From Brevundimonas sp. AJA228-03 (GTDB lineage: Bacteria; Pseudomonadota; Alphaproteobacteria; Caulobacterales; Caulobacteraceae): a stretch of 64,000 nucleotides of DNA. This document shows positions 43,742 to 53,116 of the stretch, piece by piece. The stretch spans positions 186,001 to 250,000 of the forward strand of contig NZ_CP059297.1 of the NCBI RefSeq assembly GCF_017795885.1, read 5' to 3'. The notes beneath the pieces are model-generated. The model searched no databases. It had not been told where the DNA came from and saw nothing but the letters and a program-made list of their open reading frames with translations. Each line of letters starts with the position of its first letter. Position 1 is the stretch's first letter. Both the position numbers and the translations under genes were made by a program.

Positions 43742-44714
43742 GAGCGAGTTCCTGGCCCTGGACGATGCGTCGCTCCGCGCGGTCATCGGACCCAACAGCC
43801 GCCACGTCGCCCTGATCGAGGACGCGTTCAAGGTGCTGATCGAGGCCCCCGGCGGCGGTGTGTCGATCAACGGCGGGGCGCGGGACCGGGCCAATGCCAG
43901 GGCGGTTATCGCGGGCCTGATCACGCGCGCCGAAAAGGGGGCCGAGGTCAACGAGGCCGATGTCCGGGCCGGGATCGGACAGGCACGCGGCGTCGGCAAG
44001 GGCTTCAGCAACGACCCCATGGCCCTGCCCGTCGGCAAGCGCGGGGCCATCGTGCCCAAGACCGATGCCCAGGCGCGCTATCTCGACATCTTGGCCCATC
44101 ACGAGCTCAGCTTCGGCGTCGGGCCGGCAGGGACCGGCAAGACGTTTCTGGCGGCCGCCTACGGCGCGTCCCTGTTGCGACGGGGACAGGTGGACCGGCT
44201 GGTCATCACCCGCCCGGCGGTCGAGGCCGGCGAGAAACTGGGTTTCCTGCCCGGCGACCTGAACGAGAAGGTCGATCCCTATCTGGCCCCGATCTGGGAG
44301 GCGTTGAACGACATTCTCGGCCCCGAGGATGTCCAGCGGCGGCGCGACAAGGGCGAGATCGAGGCCGCGCCCATCGCCTTCATGCGCGGCCGGACCCTGA
44401 GCCACGCCTTCGTCATCGTCGACGAGGCGCAGAACACGTCGCGGCTGCAGATGAAGATGGTCCTGACCCGGCTGGGCGAGGGCGCGCGCATGGTCGTCAC
44501 CGGGGATCCGTCGCAGATCGACCTGCTGAACCCCCGCGACTCGGGCCTGGCCCACGCGCTTCGGATCCTGCGCGACGTCAAGGGCGTGGGGGTGCTGGAG
44601 TTCGAGGCCCAGGACGTGGTGCGCCACGCCATGGTCGAACGGATCGTGCGCGCCTATGACGCCGATGCCGCCCTGGTCCGCCCCGGACCCGATCCGGAAG
44701 ACACCGGCCGTTGA
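43731..44714 (+). CDS. ybeZ: PhoH-family ATPase (YbeZ-type)
   Basis: A 327-residue P-loop protein: Walker [20 protein letters not shown] (near 130), Walker [15 protein letters not shown] (near 228) and [17 protein letters not shown]. PhoH/YbeZ pairs with the endoribonuclease YbeY in rRNA and ribosome quality control, consistent with the next gene. A TTG start at 43731 overlaps the miaB 3' end, giving translational coupling. Confidence 0.92.
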   Translation: MARESEFLALDDASLRAVIGPNSRHVALIEDAFKVLIEAPGGGVSINGGARDRANARAVIAGLITRAEKGAEVNEADVRAGIGQARGVGKGFSNDPMALPVGKRGAIVPKTDAQARYLDILAHHELSFGVGPAGTGKTFLAAAYGASLLRRGQVDRLVITRPAVEAGEKLGFLPGDLNEKVDPYLAPIWEALNDILGPEDVQRRRDKGEIEAAPIAFMRGRTLSHAFVIVDEAQNTSRLQMKMVLTRLGEGARMVVTGDPSQIDLLNPRDSGLAHALRILRDVKGVGVLEFEAQDVVRHAMVERIVRAYDADAALVRPGPDPEDTGR

Positions 44715-45169
44715 TCGAGGTCGAGGTCGAGACCGGCGCCTGGACCGACGCGATCGACAATGTCGCGGCGGTGGTGGAGCGGGCTGCGGCCGCTGCGCTG
44801 GACGGCGAGACCGGCGATGTGGTGGTGCTGTTGAGCGACAACGCGACCGTTCAGGCTTTGAACGCGCGGTTCCGGGACAAGGACCGCCCGACCAATGTGC
44901 TGTCGTTCCCCGCCGCGGCCATGCCGGGACAGGACACGGTGCCGCTGGGCGACATCGTCCTCGCCTATGGCGTCTGTACCGCCGAGGCCGCGGCGCAGGG
45001 CAAGCGCCTGGCCGACCATCTCACCCATCTGGTGGTGCATGGACTGCTGCACCTGCTGGGTCGCGACCATGAGGACGAGGCCGAGGCGGAGGCGATGGAG
45101 GCCGAGGAACGGGCGATCCTTGCCAGGCTGGGGGTCGCGGACCCATACACGCTGCCGCATGACGCCTGA
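44711..45169 (+). CDS. ybeY: Endoribonuclease YbeY
   Basis: A 152-residue zinc metalloprotein needed for 16S rRNA 3'-end maturation. The signature HLVVHGLLHLLGRDHEDEAE (near 107-127) carries the three His ligands; DKDRPTNVLSFP lies near 56. A TTG start overlaps the phoH stop. The ybeX (CorC-like) gene that usually follows is absent, and lnt overlaps its end directly. Confidence 0.95.
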   Translation: MIEVEVETGAWTDAIDNVAAVVERAAAAALDGETGDVVVLLSDNATVQALNARFRDKDRPTNVLSFPAAAMPGQDTVPLGDIVLAYGVCTAEAAAQGKRLADHLTHLVVHGLLHLLGRDHEDEAEAEAMEAEERAILARLGVADPYTLPHDA

Positions 45170-46742
45170 TCCGAAAGCCCTGCCGAGCCTGACCCCGGGC
45201 GGACGGTTCGTCCGTGTCGGACTGGCCCTGCTGGCCGGCGTGATGGCGGCCCTGGCGCATCCGCCGTTCGGGGTGCTGCCGGGACTGCTGGGCTATCCGC
45301 TGTTGATGCTGCTGGCCGAACGGTCGACGTCCACGCGCGGGGCCTTCTGGGTCGGCTGGCTGGCGGGATTCGGCTATTTCGGGGTCGGTTGCTGGTGGGT
45401 GGCCGAGGCCTTCCTGGTCGATCCGGCCCAGGCCTGGATGGCCCCCTTCGCCGCCAGCCTGCTGCCGGCCGGCATCGGACTGTTCTGGGGCGGGGCGACG
45501 GCGCTTTACCGTCGATTCGCGCCATCGGGTGTGGGGCGGGTGCTGGTGTTCGCGGCCCTGTTCGGCCTGTTCGAATGGCTGCGCGGCCATGTGCTGACGG
45601 GCTTTCCGTGGAACCCGGCGGGGGCCAGCTGGGCAGCGGGGTCGGCCGGATCGCAGTTCGCCTCGGTCGTCGGGGTCTATGGACTGGGCGTCGTGACGGT
45701 GGCGGCGGTGTCGGCGTTCGGTCTGGCGGTCGGCAACGGACGACCCAAGTCGCGGCTGGGCGGTGCGGCCGGAGGTGCGGTGGTGCTACTGGCCATGATC
45801 GTTTTTGGAGCCGGGCGACTTCAGGGCGCGGTGGTCCAGCCGGGCACGACCCAGGTCCGCATCGTCCAGGCCGACGTCCAGCAGGAGTCCAAATGGACGC
45901 CCGAAGCCTATCGCTCGATCGTGGATCGCTACGTCAACCTGACCGGGCGGGCGGCCGCGCGTCAGCCCGACATCGTCGTCTGGCCGGAGGGTGCCCTGCC
46001 CGCCAGTTTCAACGACGTCTTTGGCCCCGGGTCCCCGGACGGGGCCGCGATTGCCCGGGCCCTGCAGCCCGGACAGACGCTGATGGCGGGGTTCGCGCGC
46101 GGCGAGGCGGGACCGGCCGGCCGTGCCCGCTACTACAACAGCCTGTTCGCGCTGGAGGATGTCGGGGCGGACGGTCTGCGGGTCGCGGCGGTCTATGACA
46201 AATACAGACTGGTGCCGTTCGGCGAATTCCTGCCCCTGGGCGATCTGATGGGCACGCTGGGTATCCGCAGCCTGGTCCATATGCCTGCGGACTTCAGCCC
46301 CGGCCCCCGGCCAGCCCCGATCACCCTGCCGAACGGCGACAGGGTCCAGCCCCTGATCTGCTACGAGAGCCTGTATCCCGGCTTTACGCCCGGCGGGCGT
46401 GGACGCCCGCAGTGGATCGCCAACGTCTCGAACGATGCCTGGTTCGGGGCCACGTCCGGCCCGATCCAGCACCTGAACCTGGCCAGCTATCGCGCCATCG
46501 AGACGGGCCTGCCGGTCGTGCGCGCCACCCCGACCGGCGTGTCGGCCATGATCGATCCCTGGGGGCGGGTGGTCGAGGGTCAAAGACTTGACCCCGGCGA
46601 AAGCGGGGTGATCGACGCCGTTCTGCCGCTGGCCACGGGAGAGACGCCCTATGGCCGCGTCGGAGACCTGCTGTTCTGGCTGATGGTGGTCGGCGGACTG
46701 GTGCCGCTGGCGGTCCCGCTTCTGCGTCGGCCGGTGCCATGA
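45159..46742 (+). CDS. lnt: Apolipoprotein N-acyltransferase
   Basis: A 527-residue inner-membrane enzyme that adds the third acyl chain to lipoproteins. Six or so N-terminal membrane segments (about 15-230) precede a nitrilase domain with catalytic Glu in VVWPEGALPAS (near 273), Lys in YDKYRLVPFGEF (near 346) and Cys in PLICYESLYPG (near 398). The ATG overlaps the ybeY end by 11 bp. Its lipoprotein substrates include several in this window. Confidence 0.94.
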   Translation: MTPDPKALPSLTPGGRFVRVGLALLAGVMAALAHPPFGVLPGLLGYPLLMLLAERSTSTRGAFWVGWLAGFGYFGVGCWWVAEAFLVDPAQAWMAPFAASLLPAGIGLFWGGATALYRRFAPSGVGRVLVFAALFGLFEWLRGHVLTGFPWNPAGASWAAGSAGSQFASVVGVYGLGVVTVAAVSAFGLAVGNGRPKSRLGGAAGGAVVLLAMIVFGAGRLQGAVVQPGTTQVRIVQADVQQESKWTPEAYRSIVDRYVNLTGRAAARQPDIVVWPEGALPASFNDVFGPGSPDGAAIARALQPGQTLMAGFARGEAGPAGRARYYNSLFALEDVGADGLRVAAVYDKYRLVPFGEFLPLGDLMGTLGIRSLVHMPADFSPGPRPAPITLPNGDRVQPLICYESLYPGFTPGGRGRPQWIANVSNDAWFGATSGPIQHLNLASYRAIETGLPVVRATPTGVSAMIDPWGRVVEGQRLDPGESGVIDAVLPLATGETPYGRVGDLLFWLMVVGGLVPLAVPLLRRPVP

Positions 46743-46924
46743 GCGGGGACGACGACGAAAGCCGGGGTCGCAGGAGACGCACAGGCCGCAGACGGCCGGG
46801 ACCGTCATCAAGGCCTTGAGAACAAAGGCGTGCCCCCCGGAATCGAGCCAATTCCAGCCGTTGAACCTCGATTTCCCAGAATTTAAATGACAGTCCCAAC
46901 AGACAAGGGCATTGGATCGGCAGG

Positions 46925-47365
46925 ATGAACCGAGGCGAAGACAGTCGAAAGATGGCTAGAGGTGTCGGCGAGGACGGTCCCCACCCCGTGGACCGTCATG
47001 TGGGCAGGCGGGTCTGCGAGAAGCGCATCAGTCTGGGGTACAACCAGAGCGATCTTGGGCGCGCGCTGGGCCTGACCTTTCAGCAAATCCAGAAATACGA
47101 GAAGGGTGCCAACCGTATCTCGGCGTCCAAACTCTGGGACATCGCGCGCTTCTTCAAGGTCGATGTCGCCTATTTCTTTCAGGGCCTGAACGCCGGACAG
47201 CCGGGCATGGCCGAGGGCGACGCGCCCGCCTTCGACCACGAATTCCCCTCGACCCGGTACACGATCGAGATTTCCCGCCTCGCACCGCAACTGTCCAGCC
47301 GTCAGCAGAAGCTGGCCCTGGACATGATCCGCGAGATGTCGGGCAAGGCCGACCCCGACAACTAG
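46925..47365 (+). CDS. XRE-family transcriptional regulator
   Basis: A 146-residue protein with a Cro/CI helix-turn-helix (HVGRRVCEKRISLGYNQSDL ... FQQIQKYEKGANRISASKLW, residues 25-70) and a C-terminal helical region. Homologues sit next to lnt in Caulobacterales. The first ATG at 46925 is used; an ATG at 46952 is possible. The TAG stop is part of a CTAG target-site copy created by the adjoining insertion sequence, so the coding end is intact but its native 3' flank is displaced. Confidence 0.85.
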   Translation: MNRGEDSRKMARGVGEDGPHPVDRHVGRRVCEKRISLGYNQSDLGRALGLTFQQIQKYEKGANRISASKLWDIARFFKVDVAYFFQGLNAGQPGMAEGDAPAFDHEFPSTRYTIEISRLAPQLSSRQQKLALDMIREMSGKADPDN

Positions 47366-47435
47366 GGTCCGTACTCAATAAGTCCTGGCCGTCTTTCAGT
47401 TGTTCTGATTCAAGGATTCCGGAAGGAGTCCTTGA

Positions 47436-47783
47436 ATGCGGAAGCTCTATTGGCTGGATGACGAAGCGTGGGCACGGATCGAGCCCCATCTGCCTCGCGG
47501 TCGTCGCGGCGCGCGACGAGTGGATGATCACCGTGTGATCTCCGGAATCATCCATATGCTTCAATCGGGTGCGCGCTGGCGTGACTGCCCGGCCGAGTAC
47601 GGGCCGTACACGACAGTCTACAACCGGTTCAACCGCTGGAGCCGCCAAGGCATCTGGCACGACATCTTCAAGGCCCTGACCGGCCACAGCGGCATCTACT
47701 CCAGCGCCGCCATCGACTCGACCTCGGTCAAGGCCCACCGCTCGGCGGCGGGCGCTAAAGGGGGGCCTTCGTCCAGAGCATAG
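47436..47783 (+). CDS. IS5-family transposase OrfA
   Basis: A 115-residue N-terminal half of an IS427-group transposase: LYWLDDEAWARIEPHLPRG, the DDHRVISGIIHMLQSGARWR helix region and AAIDSTSVKAHRSAAGAKGG, which holds the first catalytic Asp (D of IDST). The frame ends soon after a GCTAAAGGGGGGCC run at 47754-47767, where a -1 slip would join it to OrfB. Confidence 0.9.
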   Translation: MRKLYWLDDEAWARIEPHLPRGRRGARRVDDHRVISGIIHMLQSGARWRDCPAEYGPYTTVYNRFNRWSRQGIWHDIFKALTGHSGIYSSAAIDSTSVKAHRSAAGAKGGPSSRA

Positions 47784-48193
47784 GCCGGTCGCGAGGAGGT
47801 CGGACGACCAAGATCCACGGGCTGGTGGATGATCAGGGACGGCCTCGCGTGCTGCTGCTCAGCGCCGGCAACACCAACGACATCACCATGGCCCACGCCC
47901 TGATCGAGGCCGCCGGGCCGTTCCGCAAGCTGCTGGCTGATCGGGGCTATGATGCCGACCACCTCAGGAAGCGCCTGGCCGAGCGAAGCGCCGAGGCCGT
48001 CATCCCGACCACAACATCGCGAAAACGACCCATCCCCTATGACGTCGTCGCCTATCGCCAGCGCAACACCGTCGAGCGCCTTTGGTCCAGGCTTAAGGAC
48101 TATCGCCGGGTCGCTACCCGATACGACAAGCTCGCAGCAAACTACCTCTCCGGCGTGCTCATCGCCGCGACCGTCTGCTACTGGGCCAAATGA
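47759..48193 (+). CDS. IS5-family transposase OrfB (read by -1 frameshift from OrfA)
   Basis: The -1 frame from 47759 encodes GAFVQSIGRSRGGRTTKIHG and continues with LLADRGYDADHLRKRL (second Asp) and NTVERLWSRLKDYRRVATRY (catalytic Glu and the Y-2-R-3-E-type C1 region). It has no good start of its own before a GTG at 47825, so production as an OrfAB fusion is likely. The fused product is about 250 residues, the usual size. Confidence 0.85.
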   Translation, partial: RGAFVQSIGRSRGGRTTKIHGLVDDQGRPRVLLLSAGNTNDITMAHALIEAAGPFRKLLADRGYDADHLRKRLAERSAEAVIPTTTSRKRPIPYDVVAYRQRNTVERLWSRLKDYRRVATRYDKLAANYLSGVLIAATVCYWAK

Positions 48194-48205
48194 GTCCCGA
48201 CCCTA

Positions 48206-48250
48206 GCGGGGTACCGCTCGAAACGCGGCTTCTCTCGGCTCGAGCCCGGT
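48206..48250 (+). repeat. Degenerate copy of hairpin repeat family 1
   Basis: GGGGTACCGCTC is followed by GAAAC-GCG-GCTTC (four of five stem pairs) and TCTCGGCTCGAGCC. It abuts the right target-site copy of the IS, so before the insertion it lay just after the xre stop codon. Confidence 0.55.
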
Positions 48251-48291
48251 GACCGTCCAGCCTGACGCCCTTTGCGTCGTCACCCGGAGTG

Positions 48292-48816
48292 TCAGTTCGT
48301 GGATCGCCGCTGGCCAAAGGTCGGCGCAGCCGCCTTCTGCTCGGCCCAGTAGGCGGGGCCGTCTTCGGGCTTGAACATGGTCCGGGGCGATCCGTTCCTT
48401 GCGACCACAGCGAAGGTGTTGGTCGAGGCCTGGTACATCAGGGTGTCGCCATTGGGCCGGGTCACCGTCTCGACGCCCGACGGTGGCTGACTGGTGAAGG
48501 CGGTCACCTTGGCCAGAAAGTCTTCGGCCGACGTCGCGTCGAAGTCGCTGCCGTTGCGTTCATACAGGCGCTGCATCTTGGCATCGACCGTTTCTCGCCG
48601 GTTGGCGGTCAGGACGGTCCTTTCGCCCGAACGTTCGGTTGTCGCGACCTCGTCCGACGATGCGCCGGTTACGGCGGTCAGCCTTGCCTCGGTCACCTCC
48701 GCAGCCCGATCCCGCGTCTCGACCGCCGACGCGCCGTTCCCGCATGCCGCCAGGCCGAGCAAGGCCAGGCTGGCCATGGCGACGCCCGCAGCCGTTCTGT
48801 TGATCCTGAGCCTCAT
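48292..48816 (-). CDS. Lipoprotein of unknown function
   Basis: A 174-residue lipoprotein: signal and lipobox LALLGLAACGNG. After a charged linker the C-terminal 75 residues look like one small beta-rich domain (TLMYQASTNTFAVVARNGSP, then RTMFKPEDGPAYWAEQ). That pattern recalls C-terminal domains of some polymorphic-toxin proteins, but the match is by eye only. It lies between the IS and the divergent coaBC. Confidence 0.65.
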   Translation of the reverse strand: MRLRINRTAAGVAMASLALLGLAACGNGASAVETRDRAAEVTEARLTAVTGASSDEVATTERSGERTVLTANRRETVDAKMQRLYERNGSDFDATSAEDFLAKVTAFTSQPPSGVETVTRPNGDTLMYQASTNTFAVVARNGSPRTMFKPEDGPAYWAEQKAAAPTFGQRRSTN

Positions 48817-48927
48817 TCAACCCTCCATCAAAAACCCGCGGGTCGAAGTTAGCCACAGGTTGTATGTTCTTGCAATGTTCTTTTTTCGGTTCTCGACGGG
48901 ATGGGCCGGTGCCGCTAGACCCGGCCC

Positions 48928-50166
48928 ATGTCCAGCCTGGCCCTGACCGACCGGAAAATCCTGCTGATCGTCGGCGGCGGCATCGCGGCCTACAAGGCGC
49001 TGGAGCTGGTGCGGCTGTTGAAGAAGGCCGGGGCCGAGGTGCGCGCGATCCTGACCGAGAGCGGGGCGGCCTTCGTCACCCCCCTGTCGCTGGCGGCCCT
49101 GACCGGCCATCCGGTACGGACGGGACTGTTCCTGCCGGACGACGAGACGACCATGGGTCATATCGAGCTGTCGCGCTGGGCCGATCTGGTGGTCGTGGCC
49201 CCGGCGACGGCGGGGTTGATCGGCAAGGCGGCGAACGGCCTGGCCGACGACCTGGCCTCCACGACCCTGCTGGCCACCGATAAGCGGGTGCTGCTGGCGC
49301 CGGCCATGAATGTACGGATGTGGCTGCACCCGGCGGTGCAGGCCAATGTGGAGCGACTGAAGGGCTTTTCGGGCTTTCACGGCATGGACATCGTGGGGCC
49401 GGACGACGGCGAGATGGCCTGCGGAGAGTTCGGGCCGGGGCGGATGGCGGAACCGGCCGCGATCCTGGCCGCCGTGGACCGTCTGCTGGCCGGGCCCGAT
49501 GGTCGCGCCCTGGCCGGCCGGCGCGCCGTGGTGACGGCCGGGCCGACCTTCGAGCCGATCGACCCGGTGCGCGGCCTGACCAATCGGTCCAGCGGAAAGC
49601 AGGGCTATGCGATCGCGGCGGCTCTGGCCGCGCGGGGTGCGGCGGTGACGCTGGTCTCGGGGCCCACCGGCCTGGCCGTGCCGGTGGGCGTGACGCGGGT
49701 CGATGTCGAGACGGCGATGCAGATGCAGGCGGCGACGGTCGCCGCCCTTCCGGCCGACATCGCGGTGCTGAGCGCCGCCGTCGCGGACTGGCGGGTGGAC
49801 ACAGTGGCGGGTGCCAAGATCAAGAAGGCCCCGGGCGGCCCGCCGACTCTGGGCCTGATCGAAAATCCCGACATCCTGGCGGGACTGGCCAAGCCGGGGC
49901 CGATGCGGCCGTCGCTGGTCATCGGCTTCGCAGCAGAGACGACCGACCTGGAGACCAACGCCCGATCCAAGCTGTCACGCAAGGGCTGCGACTGGATCGT
50001 CGGCAACGATGTGTCCGGCGACGTCTTCGGGGCCGACGGCAATACGGTGCTGCTGGTCACGCGCCAGGGCGCCGAGGCCTGGCCGCGCCTGTCCAAGGTC
50101 GAGGTCGCCGCGCGCCTGGCTGACCGGATCGCCGACCATTTCGCATCCCGGATCGAGAGCCGCTGA
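48928..50166 (+). CDS. coaBC: Phosphopantothenoylcysteine decarboxylase / phosphopantothenate-cysteine ligase
   Basis: A 412-residue bifunctional enzyme of coenzyme A synthesis. The N-terminal flavoprotein (CoaC) has [20 protein letters not shown] (near 10-30), [18 protein letters not shown] (near 73) and APAMNVRMW (near 124); the C-terminal CoaB domain starts at [19 protein letters not shown] (near 197). It is followed 1 bp later by dut, an arrangement common in bacteria. Confidence 0.95.
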   Translation: MSSLALTDRKILLIVGGGIAAYKALELVRLLKKAGAEVRAILTESGAAFVTPLSLAALTGHPVRTGLFLPDDETTMGHIELSRWADLVVVAPATAGLIGKAANGLADDLASTTLLATDKRVLLAPAMNVRMWLHPAVQANVERLKGFSGFHGMDIVGPDDGEMACGEFGPGRMAEPAAILAAVDRLLAGPDGRALAGRRAVVTAGPTFEPIDPVRGLTNRSSGKQGYAIAAALAARGAAVTLVSGPTGLAVPVGVTRVDVETAMQMQAATVAALPADIAVLSAAVADWRVDTVAGAKIKKAPGGPPTLGLIENPDILAGLAKPGPMRPSLVIGFAAETTDLETNARSKLSRKGCDWIVGNDVSGDVFGADGNTVLLVTRQGAEAWPRLSKVEVAARLADRIADHFASRIESR

Positions 50167-50167
50167 C

Positions 50168-50617
50168 GTGACCACCCTCCGCATCCTTCGCCTGCCCCAT
50201 GCCGAGGGCCTGGCCCTGCCCGCCTATGAGACGGCCGGATCGGCCGGTATGGACCTGAGAGCTGCGGTGCCGGAGGACGCGCCCCTCACCCTCGAACCGG
50301 GCGCGCGGGCCCTGGTGCCCACGGGCCTGAAGATCGCGCTGGACCCGGGCTGGGAGGCGCAGATCCGGCCGCGCTCCGGCCTGGCGCTCAAACATGGCAT
50401 CAGCGCGCCCAATACGCCGGGGACGATCGACAGCGACTATCGCGGCGAGGTCGGGGTCATTCTGATCAACCTGGGGCAGGCGCCGTTCGTGATCCGGCGC
50501 GGCGAGCGGATCGCCCAGATGGTCATTGCCGCTGTGGCCCAGGCGACCGTCGTCGAGGTGGAGACGCTGGACGACACGGCGCGGGGCGCGGGTGGCTTCG
50601 GCTCGACCGGGCGCTGA
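50168..50617 (+). CDS. dut: dUTP diphosphatase
   Basis: A 149-residue trimeric dUTPase hydrolysing dUTP to dUMP and PPi. Motifs in order: [12 protein letters not shown] (near 24), [13 protein letters not shown] (near 67), [19 protein letters not shown] (near 82), RIAQMVIA (near 115) and the C-terminal [10 protein letters not shown]. The GTG start at 50168 lies 1 bp after the coaBC stop; longer frames upstream are within coaBC. Confidence 0.95.
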   Translation: MTTLRILRLPHAEGLALPAYETAGSAGMDLRAAVPEDAPLTLEPGARALVPTGLKIALDPGWEAQIRPRSGLALKHGISAPNTPGTIDSDYRGEVGVILINLGQAPFVIRRGERIAQMVIAAVAQATVVEVETLDDTARGAGGFGSTGR

Positions 50618-50721
50618 ATCGCCAAGAAGGGACGGGCCGATCGGCTCGCCCCTTTCCCTTTGGGCCGGAGGGGGCTATACGGCCTCCCACATCGTTAGAC
50701 CGGCGTCCAACGGCGTCGTTC

Positions 50722-50759
50722 AAAGCGGCGGCCGTCGGGGCCGACCGCTTTTCTTTTTG
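50722..50759 (+). terminator. Strong intrinsic terminator or attenuator in the rimP leader
   Basis: A 12-bp stem AAAGCGGCGGCC closes with GGCCG-A-CCGCTTT, followed by the T-rich run TTTTCTTTTT. It lies 105 bp after dut and only 15 bp before the rimP start codon, so it may end dut or attenuate the rimP-nusA-infB operon. Confidence 0.8.
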
Positions 50760-50774
50760 CCCGAAACGAACCCC

Positions 50775-51365
50775 TTGCGCGCCAAGACCGTCGAAGACCG
50801 CGAAATCCTGGAGCTGATCGATCCCGTGGCGGAGTCCATCGGCCTCTCGATCGTGCGCGTGCGCCTGATGGGCGGGACGCTGCGGCGCCGGCTGCAGGTC
50901 ATGGCGGAGCGTCCCAGCGATAACGACATCGATGTCGGCGAATGCGCCCGGCTGAGCCGGGCCATGTCCGAAGTGCTCGATGCGGCCGACCCCATCGCGG
51001 GCGAATATCTGCTGGAAGTTTCCTCACCGGGCATCGACCGGCCCCTGACGCGGCTGAAGGACTTCGACCTGTTCGAGGGACTGGAGGCGCGGCTGGAGAG
51101 CGACCGGATGATCGAGGGGCGCAAGCGCTTCAAGGGCATCCTGGCCGGCACGGACGGCGACAGCATCGCCATCGACCTCGACGGCGAGGACGATACCGCC
51201 CTGATCCCCTTCGACTGGCTGGTGGACGCCAAGCTGGTCATGAACGACGCCCTGCTGAAGCGCGGAGCCGCGATCCGCGCCGCGCGGGGCGAACCCGAAG
51301 ACGACGGCCTGCCTGAAGGCGGGCCTGATGACACCCACGCAAAGACTTCTGAGGACGACGCCTGA
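50775..51365 (+). CDS. rimP: Ribosome maturation factor RimP
   Basis: A 196-residue 30S assembly factor. Conserved stretches: [20 protein letters not shown] (near 14-34), [19 protein letters not shown] (near 57), [20 protein letters not shown] (near 79) and the C-terminal SH3-like domain. A TTG start at 50775 fits the family N-terminus; there is little Shine-Dalgarno, and the terminator hairpin ends just upstream. The stop overlaps nusA (TGATG). An acidic tail follows residue 175. Confidence 0.92.
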   Translation: MRAKTVEDREILELIDPVAESIGLSIVRVRLMGGTLRRRLQVMAERPSDNDIDVGECARLSRAMSEVLDAADPIAGEYLLEVSSPGIDRPLTRLKDFDLFEGLEARLESDRMIEGRKRFKGILAGTDGDSIAIDLDGEDDTALIPFDWLVDAKLVMNDALLKRGAAIRAARGEPEDDGLPEGGPDDTHAKTSEDDA

Positions 51366-53101
51366 TGGCCGTGACCGGTATTTCTGCCAATCGCCTGGAA
51401 CTTCTGCAGATCGCCAATGCGGTCGCCCAGGAGAAGAACATCGACCGCGAGATCGTGATCGAGGCCCTGGAAGAGGCGATCCAGAAGGGGGCCAAGTCCC
51501 GTTACGGCGCGCATCATGACATCCGCGCCCGGATCGACCCGAAGACCGGCGAACTGGCCCTGACCCGTCACGTCACCATCGTCGAGGACGACTGGATGCC
51601 GGAAGACGAGCTGGAGGAGTTCAACGATTCGGCCATGGTTCGCCTGACCGACGCGTCCAGGCGCGATCCGGAAGCCGTGGTCGGCAAGGAGTATATCGAG
51701 GACCTGCCGCCGTTCGAGTTCGGCCGCGTCCAGACCCAGATGGCCCGCCAGGTCATCACCGGAAAGGTCCGCGAGGCCGAGCGCGCCAACCAGTATGAAG
51801 AGTTCAAGGACCGCGTCGGCGAGATCGTCAACGGTACCGTCAAGCGCGTCGAATACGGCAACACCATCGTCGACCTGGGCCGGGGCGAGGGCATCATGCG
51901 CCGCGACCAGTCGATCCCGCGCGAGGTGTTCAACATCGGCGACCGGATCCGCACCTACATCTATGACGTCCGCCCCGAGGCCAAGGGCCCGCAGATCATG
52001 CTGTCGCGAGCTCACCCCGGCTTCATGGCCAAGCTGTTCGCCCAGGAGGTGCCCGAGGTCTATGACGGCGTGATCGAGATCCGCGCCGCCGCCCGCGACG
52101 CCGGTTCGCGCGCCAAGATGGCCGTGCTGTCGAACGACTCCTCCATCGATCCCGTCGGCGCCTGCGTCGGCATGCGCGGGTCGAGGGTCCAGGCGGTCGT
52201 CGCCGAACTGCAGGGCGAGAAGATCGACATCATCCAGTGGAACCCGGATGAGCCGACCTTCATCGTCAACGCCCTGGCCCCCGCCGAAGTCTCCAAGGTC
52301 GTGCTGGACGAAGAAGCCGACCGGGTCGAGGTGGTGGTGCCCGACGAGCAGCTGTCGCTGGCCATCGGCCGTCGCGGCCAGAACGTGCGTCTGGCCTCCC
52401 AGCTGACCGGCTGGCAGATCGACATCATCACGGAATCCCAGGATTCCGAGCGTCGCCAGCGTGAGTTCAGCGAGCGCACCGCCCTGTTCCAGGAAGCCCT
52501 GGACGTGGACGAGGTCATCGCCCAGCTGCTGGTCACCGAAGGCTTCGCCACCATCGAGGATCTGGCCTTCGTCGAGAACTACGAAGTCGCCGAGATCGAG
52601 GGCTTCGACGAGGACACGGCCGAGGAGCTGCAGGCCCGCGCCCGCGACTATCTGGAGCGCCAGTCGGCCATCCTCGATGCCCGGCGCACCGAGCTGGGCG
52701 TCCAGGACGACCTCCTGGCCGTTCCGGGCGTGACCCTGCCGATCGCCGTGGCCCTGGGCGAAGGCGGCGTGAAGACGGTCGAGGATCTGGCCGACCTGGC
52801 CACCGACGAGATCCGCGGCGGCTACGAGATGAAGAACGGCGAACGGGTCAAGCTGCCGGGCGTTCTGGAAAGCTTCAACCTGGCCCAGGAAGACGCCGAA
52901 ATGCTGATCCTGCAGGCGCGGGTCGCCGCCGGCTGGATCGACGCCTCGGAACTGCCGCAGCCGCCCGAGCCGGAGTACGAGGACGAGGGCGAGTTCGCCG
53001 AAGGGGAATACGACCCCGAGGCCGTCTTCGAGGACGTCGCGCCCGAAGCCACCGCCGATGACGCCGGGGTCGCCGACCTCGAGCCGACCCGCGACGCGTG
53101 A
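51365..53101 (+). CDS. nusA: Transcription termination/antitermination protein NusA
   Basis: A 578-residue RNA polymerase-associated factor. N-terminal RNAP-binding domain (1-130), S1 domain ([20 protein letters not shown] near 145), KH1/KH2 ([19 protein letters not shown] near 265; [19 protein letters not shown] near 333) and two C-terminal acidic repeats ([20 protein letters not shown] near 390; a second near 460). A long acidic tail ends the protein. It is coupled to rimP and is followed after 15 bp by the YlxR-type gene. Confidence 0.97.
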   Translation: MAVTGISANRLELLQIANAVAQEKNIDREIVIEALEEAIQKGAKSRYGAHHDIRARIDPKTGELALTRHVTIVEDDWMPEDELEEFNDSAMVRLTDASRRDPEAVVGKEYIEDLPPFEFGRVQTQMARQVITGKVREAERANQYEEFKDRVGEIVNGTVKRVEYGNTIVDLGRGEGIMRRDQSIPREVFNIGDRIRTYIYDVRPEAKGPQIMLSRAHPGFMAKLFAQEVPEVYDGVIEIRAAARDAGSRAKMAVLSNDSSIDPVGACVGMRGSRVQAVVAELQGEKIDIIQWNPDEPTFIVNALAPAEVSKVVLDEEADRVEVVVPDEQLSLAIGRRGQNVRLASQLTGWQIDIITESQDSERRQREFSERTALFQEALDVDEVIAQLLVTEGFATIEDLAFVENYEVAEIEGFDEDTAEELQARARDYLERQSAILDARRTELGVQDDLLAVPGVTLPIAVALGEGGVKTVEDLADLATDEIRGGYEMKNGERVKLPGVLESFNLAQEDAEMLILQARVAAGWIDASELPQPPEPEYEDEGEFAEGEYDPEAVFEDVAPEATADDAGVADLEPTRDA

Positions 53102-53116
53102 TGCGGTGCCCTGTCC

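Larger units (their letters stand above)
47366..48202 (+). mobile_element. IS5-family (IS427-group-like) insertion sequence with CTAG target duplication
   Basis: An 837-bp element. Ends read inward as GGTCCGTACTCA and GGTCGGGACTCA (10 of 12 match). Flanking CTAG at 47362-47365 and 48203-48206 is the apparent duplicated target. It carries two overlapping transposase frames. The insertion point is the stop codon of the xre gene. The element looks complete and could be active. Confidence 0.9.

Noticed and set aside
46585..46612. CCCCGGCGAAAGCGGGG-like palindrome inside lnt
   Set aside because: It resembles a common intergenic repeat but encodes a plausible lnt C-terminal segment; a single occurrence in a coding region is not enough to call an insertion.
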